Source: Dipteris shenzhenensis (Eukaryota > Polypodiophyta > Polypodiopsida > Gleicheniales). Taken from it: a stretch of 64,000 nucleotides of DNA. Numbering within the stretch: the first letter of the stretch is position 1; each line of letters begins with the position of its first letter. The DNA lies in the NCBI GenBank assembly GCA_047967505.1, contig CM106538.1; one strand, given 5' to 3'. A program made the translations under genes and the position numbers. This document shows positions 57,071-64,000 of this stretch, one piece after another. Below the pieces are notes generated by a model. That model saw nothing but the letters and a program-made list of their open reading frames with translations, was not told the origin of the DNA and searched no databases.

Positions 57071-59088
57071 CCTTCCTTGGGTGCCATGATCCATTGGCTA
57101 CTACAAGGTGATCATATGTGAGTTTACATTCCATCACCTCCCCTTAGTGCATGCATTTCTACTTAAGGTAGTCAAGTGTGGTTTTTACATGTCAATACGT
57201 CCCCTGGGTGCTTTCATAGCTACTCTCAGGTGGTCAAGCTTGATTTACAAACGCGTGGGCTAAAGGTGGCAAGGATGTTGCTTCTCAATACATGTTGTTG
57301 ATGGTGTTCTCTTCATTGCTTAATGTAGTATGATGCATGATACTTTGTTCTTCCATGTTTCTTAATGCTTTATGTGTGGATGCCATGTTCTGTGCTATGG
57401 TCATCTCATGCACTTGTGCTTTTGGCATGCTTTTTGCATTCATGCATCGCTTTTCCATTTGTTGTAAAGGTCTTACCAATTGATTTCTTTCAATATTGGT
57501 AGTGTTTAATTGCTAACAATGATTTTGATTTGATAGGCGTGTAGAGCTAAAAAAGACGATAACTTTTCCTTTTTGGAGCATATGCAAATTCCTCCTGGAT
57601 TGCAAGTTACGCCTTGTTGAAGTTTTTGTGAAGAAGAGGGGCAATTGATGATTGGATTCACATGTTGCTTGCAAACTGTGCCTGGCAAGAATCTATGTGC
57701 TCAGGTGGCACTTGGTGATGTGGTAGTTAACCAATCTTGAACCTACACCAGAACTAAACCAGCTTGTGGTAAACTTGACTGTTGGTGACTTAATTGAACT
57801 AGATAGTCTCAACCAAGGTTGAGCATGCTTAACCATGGTTACTTCCAATCTGCCATGTGGCAGTCTACTAACCATTGCATGGCTAACCAAACCTTGAGGC
57901 TTAACCAGACTGAACCATGGTTTGGTCCTATCTGCCACATGTCTTTTTGGTAGAGAACGTTGGAGGAGACTTTGTGGATGGAGCTTTGAGCTCGTTGTGA
58001 GTCAGAGACGGGCATCAGAGCCTTAGAGCTTGTGGTGGTTGGTGTTGTGAATCGTAGTAGGCTGATTGGCGATGGTGGCTGTTTTGGAGCATGGGCATCG
58101 ATGGAGCCTTAGAGCTCCTTAGATGCGGGTTGCTACAGGTTGGAGAGGCTTTGGCTATAGCAGAGGGCCATTGCACTGCTTAGGTGTCGTGAAGAGGTGG
58201 AGACAGCTGACAATGTCGGGGGGCAGCATGCTCCATAGGCACTATGTGGAGCAGAGACAAGGTTGAGGTGGGCGGAATGAGGGCTTCTTGGTGAGCCTTC
58301 GTTGACAGAGTTATGGCTGGGCTGGCTGTGTGTTTGTGTAGGTCCGGTTGAGTTTGTCATTACAATTAAGCAGTTGGAGGTGCTAGGAGGAGTGGGAGCT
58401 GTCTATTTTGCTAGGTCATAGGGCGGGCAGTTGTATGCAATAGTCGTTGATGCTTGGCACTCTGTGCATTGCTGTTGAGGAGCTAGGTGCTTTTTTGTTG
58501 GCAGAAGATGTTGGCTGTGAGGGAGCTTTGACTGTTGTAGCATGGGCTACCTTATCTGCTTGGAGATGTTGGAGAGGTCAGGTTGTAGCTCTCAGGTTGC
58601 AGCTCATCTTGCTTGCTGGTCCATGTGGTAGAGCTCATGTGTATGGGCCCATTGAGCCTGAGTCACTTGAGGATTGTAGACTATTGTTGAAGGTTGAGCT
58701 TGTGTGGCTTTTCTGAAAGCAGGCATTGAAGCTCATGGATGGTTCTTAGTGGAGTACAGAACTCTAGCAGAATAAACGTTACAAAAATAGAGCTTTCAAA
58801 ACTATGAAATCAAAAAATCTCTCAAGGAACTCTTAACAGAAATCCTCTCTCATGCAGGAAGAATAAATCTCTCTCCCACAATAAGAATCTCTCTAAGAAT
58901 GAATTGAAATCCTCACAAGGAAATCTCAAGAAATGAATGGAAATCTCTTTCAATCAAATGAATGGAAATCTCTTTCATGAACGGAATGAAAGGATACTCA
59001 CTCAATTGGTCTCAATCTCTCAATCTCTCATTCAATCTCTATATCACTCTCACAAGCCAATTGCAATACCTTAGCGGAAGGCAAGGGA
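57071..59088 (-). pseudogene. Internal region copy 1, degenerate Gln/Pro/Ser-rich frame
   Basis: Minus strand, about 58720-58130: an open stretch starting MPAFRKATQAQPSTIV, then QVTQAQWAHTHELYHMDQQ, continuing as Gln/Pro/Ser-rich peptide to about 58130 with several TGA/TAG stops. It resembles a decayed structural protein, but no domain is recognisable. Copy 2 shares most of these interruptions, so decay preceded the duplication. A second short frame (57693-57938) contains WFSLVKPQGLVSHAMV. Confidence 0.4.
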
Positions 59089-59100
59089 GCTCTGATACCA
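59089..59100 (-). other. Primer-binding site, initiator Met tRNA type
   Basis: GCTCTGATACCA on the plus strand is the reverse complement of TGGTATCAGAGC and abuts LTR b directly. The same 12 bases occur at 61499-61510 beside LTR c. Confidence 0.9.
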
Positions 59101-59479
59101 TGAGAAAACATACATGCCTTAGGATCTATGGGGCACTATAAGGTGGATGAAACCTATGTGGAGACATGATGAAGAGAATGCTCATGACATGTAGCTCAAG
59201 TCAATTCGGTTCCAAGATAGATTAGCTTGGACTCATAAACAATATCTTGAATGAATGTGCATTTCTTCTACTCAACAATACATGATAGGGCTCTTATATA
59301 GAGAGTGCCCTTTGAATAGTCAACACTTATGGGATCCTCTGATCCAAATCTCTCCTTGTGGATATCCTCGATCCACATCTTCACATCTTGTAGTCCACAT
59401 CCTAGGGTGGCTACTTTAATTCTTTCCTATACCATACCTTAGCCTTTAATCTATGTGCTCATGGCACCATATCTCAACA
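59101..59479 (-). repeat. LTR b (middle LTR, mosaic)
   Basis: 379 bp. The left two-thirds share diagnostic bases with LTR c (CTCTGATCCAAATC, TCCTCGATCC, AACAATATCTTGAATG). The right third matches LTR a and lacks the 12-bp deletion and the GACACC change of LTR c. Confidence 0.9.
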
Positions 59480-61498
59480 CCTTCCCTTGGTGCCATGATC
59501 CATTGGCTACTGCAAGGTGATCATATGTGAGTTTACATTCCATCACCTCCCCTTAGTGCATGCATTTCTACTTAAGGTAGTCAAGTGTGGTTTTTACATG
59601 TCAATACGTCCCCTGGGTGCTTTCATAGCTACTCTCAGGTGGTCAGGCTTGATTTACAAATGCGTGGGCTAAAGGTGGCAAGGATGTTGCTTCTCAATAC
59701 ATGTTGTTGATGGTGTTCTCTTCATTGCTTAATGTAGTATGATGCATGATACTTTGTTCTTCCATGTTTCTTAATGCTTTATGTGTGGATGCCATGTTCT
59801 GTGCTATGGTCATCTCATGCACTTGTGCTTTTGGCATGCTTTTTGCATTCATGCATCGCTTTTCCATTTGTTGCAAAGGTCTTACCAATTGATTTCTTTC
59901 AATATTGGTAGTGTTTAATTGCTAACAATGATTTTGATCTAATAGGTGTGTAGAGCTAAAAAAGACGATAACTTTTCTTTTTTGGAGCATATGCAAATTC
60001 CTCCTGGATTGCAAGTTATGCCTTGTTGAAGTTTTTGTGAAGAAGAGGGGCAATTGATGATTGGATTCACATGTTGCTTGCAAATTGTGCCTGGCAAGAA
60101 TCTATGTGCTCAGGTGGCACTTGGTGATGTGGTAGTTAACCAATCTTGAACCTACACCAGAACTAAACCAGCTTGTGGTAAACTTGACTGTTGGTGACTT
60201 AATTGAACTAGATAGTCTCAACCAAGGTTGAGCATGCTTAACCATGGTTACTTCCAATCTGCCATGTGGCAGTCTACTGACCATTGCATGGCTAACCAAA
60301 CCTTGAGGCTTAACCAGACTGTACCATGGTTTGGTCCTATCGGCCACGTGTCTTTTTGGTAGAGAACCTTGGAGGAGACTTTGTGGATGGAGCTTTGAGC
60401 TCGTTGTGAGTCGGAGACGGGCATCAGAGCCTTAGAGCTCATGGTGGTTGGTGTTGTGAATCGTAGTAGGCTGATTGGCGATGGTGGCTATTTTGGAGCA
60501 TGGGCGTTGATGGAGCCTTAGAGCTCCTTAGATGCAGGTCGCTACAGGTTGGAGAGGCTTTGGCTATAGCAAAGGGCCATTGCACTGCTTAGGTGTCGTG
60601 AAGAGGTGGAGACAGCTGACAATGTCGGGGGGCAGCATGCTCCATAGGCACTATGTGGAGCAGAGACAAGGTTGAGGTGGGTGGAATGAGGGCTTCTTGG
60701 TGAGCCTTCGTTGACAGAGTTATGGCTGGGCTGGCTGTGTGTTTGTGTAGGTCCGGTTGGAGTTTGTCATTGCAATTATGCAGTTGGAGGTGCTAGGAGG
60801 AGTGGGAGCTGTCTGTTTTGCTAGGTCATAGGGCGGGCAGTTGTATGCAATAGTCGTTGATGCTTGGCACTCTGTGCATTGCTGTTGAGGAGCTAGGTGC
60901 TTTTTTATTGGCAAAAGATGTTGGCTGTGAGGGAGCTTTGACTGTTGTAGCATGGGCTACCTTATCTGCTTGGAGATGTTGGAGAGGTCAGGTTGTAGCT
61001 CTCAGGTTGCAGCTCATCTTGCTTGCTGGTCCATGTGGTAGAGCTCATGTGTATGGGCCCATTGAGCCTGAGTCACTTGAGGATTGTAGACTATTGTTGA
61101 AGGTTGAGCTTGTGTGGCTTTTCTGAAAGCAGGCATTGAAGCTCATGGATGGTTCTTAGTGGAGTACAGAACTCTAGCAGAATAAACGTTACAAAAATAG
61201 AGCTTTCAAAACTATGAAATCAAAAAATCTCTCAAGGAACTCTTAACAGAAATCCTCTCTCATGCAGGAAGAATAAATCTCTCTCCCACAATAAGAATCT
61301 CTCTAAGAATGAATTGAAATCCTCACAAGGAAATCTCAAGAAATGAATGGAAATCTCTTTCAATCAAATGAATGGAAATCTCTTTCATGAACGGAATGAA
61401 AGGATACTCACTCAATTGGTTTCAATCCCTCAATCTCTCATTCAATCTCTATATCACTCTCACAAGCCAATTGCAATGCCTTAGCCGAAGGTAAGGGA
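59480..61498 (-). pseudogene. Internal region copy 2
   Basis: 2019 bp, nearly identical to 57071-59088. It differs by scattered substitutions, for example near 60330 (TATCGGCCACGTG versus TATCTGCCACATG) and a one-base insertion near 60760. One stop-free minus-strand stretch (60720-60953) is longer than in copy 1. Confidence 0.85.
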
Positions 61499-61510
61499 GC
61501 TCTGATACCA
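61499..61510 (-). other. Primer-binding site of the outer 5' LTR
   Basis: GCTCTGATACCA, abutting LTR c. Confidence 0.9.
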
Positions 61511-61877
61511 TGAGAAATCATACATGCCTCAGGATCTATGGGGCACTGTAAGGTGGATGAAACCTATGTGGAGACATGATGAAGAGAATGCTCATGACAT
61601 GTAGCTCAAGTCAATTCGGTTCCAAGATAGATTAGCTTGGACTCATAAACAATATCTTGAATGAATGTGCATTTCTTCTACTCAACAATACATGATAGGG
61701 CTCTTATATAGAGAGTGCCCTTTGAATAGTCAACACTTATGGGATCCTCTGATCCAAATCTCTCCTTGTGGATATCCTCGATCCACATCTTCACATCTTG
61801 TAGTCCACATCCTAGGGTGGCTACTTTAATCATACCTTAGCCTTTAATCTATGTGCTCATGACACCATATCTCAACA
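61511..61877 (-). repeat. LTR c (5' LTR of the tandem element)
   Basis: 367 bp. It lacks the 12 bases TCTTTCCTATAC present in LTRs a and b near its right end. Confidence 0.9.
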
Positions 61878-61882
61878 GAGGA
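61878..61882. repeat. Target-site duplication (right) of the three-LTR element
   Basis: GAGGA, identical to 56690-56694. Confidence 0.85.
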
Positions 61883-62880
61883 TAGGGCTTGCAACCTCAT
61901 TAAGGATTTCTCACTATTCTAATTATTAACTGGCCAACTCTATCGTACGAAAAAGATGGCATCATGTGGTGTTGGTGTGTGTGAGATGATGAGTTTGTAG
62001 AAGTGCTCGATGAATCTCACTTAAAGATTGCCAATGGACACTTTGATGCAAAAGTCATGGCACGTAAGGTATTGTAAGCAAGCCTCTAGTGGCCCACTCT
62101 TTTTGCGGATGCAAACTAAATTTGTTAAATGTGCAACCAGTGTTAACAAGTGAAAATGCCCCGAGATTTCAATATGATGCCCCTCACCAGTGTTTTCAAC
62201 CATTTCAAAAGTGGGGTATTGAGGCTAGAGGCCCAATAAGCCTAGTAGCTTAAGGTAGGGGCACTGATGTGTCCTCATGACCACCAATTATTTCACAAAA
62301 TGGGTAGAAGAAAAGGCCACAAGAGGGCCAACCACCAAATTGCTATATGAGAATGTAATTACAAGGTTTGGATTCCCATTGGTGCTAGTCAACGATAGAG
62401 GAACCCATCTCCTCACTGAGAACATCAATATCCTGACAAATGAATTTGTGATTGTCCATCAAAAATCCATAGCCTATCACCCTAGGGTCAATTGCTTAGC
62501 AAAGAGATAAAAAAAGATGTTATGCTTTATCATGAACCAAACATCCAAAGCTAGTTGAACAAATTGGGAGCACAAACACGGTGGCACTAGGACCTATTGC
62601 ACCACATACAAAGTAGCCACCAGCTACACCCTGTTTAGCCTAGTCTTTGGGATAGAGGCAGCCATGCCCAAGGATTTCGTAGTGCCTAGCTTGAGAATTG
62701 TGGTGAGTGAGAGAATATCTATGAATTCCATTTTTGAAAGGCTTATTGATCTTGAAAATCTTGATCAAATTAGACTTCGAGCCACATATTGCCTAAAGAT
62801 TAAAAAAGCATGACGAAAGAAATGGTTCAATCATAACCTTAGAAATGAGGAATTATTTAGGAGGGTAACCTTGCAACTTT
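61883..62880 (+). pseudogene. Ty3/gypsy integrase
   Basis: Plus strand. After zinc-finger remnants, the core contains MTTNYFTKWVEEKATRGPT at 62277, where Asn replaces the first catalytic Asp of the usual TDYFTKW. Then come FGFPLVLVNDRGTHL (second Asp kept) and SIAYHPRVNCLAKR (62470-62510; the usual third acidic residue region is altered). C-terminal sequence continues in shifted frames to about 62880. It is the continuation of the RT/RNase H relic left of the tandem LTR element. Confidence 0.8.
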
Positions 62881-63529
62881 ATATAGTGTAAGAAATGGAA
62901 AGTAGAAGTATAGACATAGGCCCTATGTCGGTCGAGTGCCTCCTTACCCATTTTTCAAGGAGACAAATGGCTTACCTTATTAGGAGCAACATGACAATAG
63001 AGCAACAATGCAAGAAGTAGAATGCATAGAATACACAATACAGAAAGTACACAAAATGGAAGAGAAAGAGAGACACCGATATATGTGGTTCACCCAGTGT
63101 CAGCTACATCCATGAAGAAATAGCCAATCCTATGTTTTTGTATCTATCCAGTGAGAAGATACAAGATACAAGCAGTATATCCACTTCTCTCATGCTATGT
63201 GAGCCACACACCTTTTTACAAAATTTGACCACACAGTTCATGTGCCAATTTTCATGTATTTTGGACCCTCTTGGAACCCCCCCGGCAACCTACAACCCCC
63301 TTCATAGAGTGGGTATAAACATGCCTGGGTCCAAAGCATGGCTAAAAGCAACCTCTAAAAAAAGGATTATGCTCCACATACAACACATCTAATGTCATTT
63401 TGGCATGTGTGGACATAATTTGGTTGGATGCTAAGTCATCATGCTGGGATGACTATTCTTGTACTCAAGCAAACTTTACTACATATTGTTTGGGGTGTGG
63501 GCATCCAAGAAAAGCCATCATAATACTGT
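62881..63529. other. No gene recognised
   Basis: Sequence after the gypsy integrase, possibly its 3' end or flanking DNA. No LTR or polypurine tract was identified. Confidence 0.3.
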
Positions 63530-63883
63530 ATGCATGTAGCCGTGCCACTTATAGCACCGCTTGCCCTTATTTCAAAAGCCTTTTGTCTCTCTCACTCCTT
63601 TTCTTCATCACCAATCATCCTCTTGCTACTTCTTTGTGCCTTGCCACTTGCTCCCATAATCATTTTCCCCCTTGCCACCTTTGTGATCTCTCTCGCAGTA
63701 GTTCTTCCCTTCCCCACTGCTTCCCTGCAATTCTCCCACACTGCTGCTGCCGAGGTGAACTACAAGCTTTTGACCAACTTGAACCTTTCTTCCACACATG
63801 TTTGCAAATGTTTGAGTTCACTGTGCCTCTCATCAAAGAAATGTAACTACCTTGGAGTGCAACGTCTACTCACTATGAGATAG
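63530..63883 (+). CDS. Hydrophobic ORF of 117 codons, unrecognised
   Basis: Starts at an ATG at 63530 and encodes several adjacent hydrophobic segments (SSSPIILLLLLCALPLA, IIIFPLATFVISLAVVLPF) followed by a polar Ser/Lys tail. It might be the first exon of a small membrane-protein gene running off the window, or a pyrimidine-rich stretch that is open by chance. No homology is evident, and an overlapping frame (63400-63846) is equally long. Confidence 0.2.
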   Translation: MHVAVPLIAPLALISKAFCLSHSFSSSPIILLLLLCALPLAPIIIFPLATFVISLAVVLPFPTASLQFSHTAAAEVNYKLLTNLNLSSTHVCKCLSSLCLSSKKCNYLGVQRLLTMR

Positions 63884-64000
63884 ATAGCATTCTTGCAGAG
63901 TTGGCTCAGGGTGATGCTGTATGGGTGGCGAGTACCTACTCTTGGAGTAGCTTGTAGCTCAGCAGCTATGATTGCCCATGGATGGGCACAAGAAGGTGCC

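Larger units (their letters stand above)
56695..61877 (-). mobile_element. Tandem non-autonomous LTR retrotransposon: LTR-internal-LTR-internal-LTR
   Basis: The element lies on the minus strand (LTRs read TGTTGAGATATGG...TTCTCA). Three LTRs (56695-57070, 59101-59479, 61511-61877) separate two 2.02-kb internal copies (57071-59088 and 59480-61498) that are nearly identical. Beside each of the two LTRs at 59101 and 61511, GCTCTGATACCA is the complement of an initiator-Met tRNA primer-binding site. The opposite side of each internal region ends in a purine tract on the minus strand. GAGGA flanks the whole structure once on each side. No element enzymes are encoded, so it depended on another element. 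Confidence 0.93.

Overview
The window looks like nuclear DNA of a land plant with a large, repeat-rich genome. The only two intact-looking long genes encode plant-specific G-type lectin receptor kinases. Nearly everything else is decayed Ty1/copia, Ty3/gypsy, LINE and MITE sequence, microsatellites and local duplications. A fern or another lineage with a large genome is plausible, but the species cannot be fixed from the sequence. There is no sign of bacterial or organellar gene organisation.

Layout. 1-11 kb is anonymous AT-rich DNA holding a LINE ORF1 relic (about 4.1-5.3 kb), an intronless phi-class glutathione S-transferase fragment (about 5.4-5.8 kb), a palindromic MITE (9.07-9.32 kb) and dispersed repeats. 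11.1-12.65 kb is a roughly 417-bp tandem array whose minus strand reads like repeated coding exons. 12.7-20.0 kb is the genic island: two divergently transcribed SD2-5-like receptor kinases separated by about 2.2 kb. 21.4-31.7 kb is a minus-strand copia element (copia B) split by a nearly full-length 7.3-kb LINE with a 16-bp target-site duplication, and by a roughly 390-bp fragment related to the DNA beside the first kinase gene. 31.7-34.4 kb is a second copia relic (copia A), followed by a gypsy scrap, a promoter-like stretch with a possible orphan exon, and a microsatellite cluster (36-37 kb). 37.7-40.7 kb is a minus-strand gypsy pol relic with an unrecognised reading frame at its 3' side. 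41.1-41.9 kb is another LINE ORF1.

44-63 kb contains a gypsy element (or fragments of several) in plus-strand order: gag, protease, RT, RNase H, integrase. It is dispersed by nested insertions: a gag-only non-autonomous copia-like element with both LTRs (44587-46869), a LINE relic (49.1-51.6 kb), a 183-bp satellite of alternating palindromes (53.4-54.06 kb), an orphan copy of the G-rich LINE 5' region (54.1-54.7 kb), and a tandem non-autonomous LTR element with three LTRs and two internal regions (56695-61877) flanked by one 5-bp duplication.

Functionally, the two kinases are predicted plasma-membrane receptors with bulb-lectin, EGF-like and PAN-like extracellular domains and non-RD kinase domains. 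No biochemical system links the other features. Their interest is in element structure and insertion history: several insertions can be placed in time because the host reading frame resumes across the target duplications. ATG and TTG starts were checked where they decide a gene model; all relic boundaries are approximate unless LTR or TSD ends are given.
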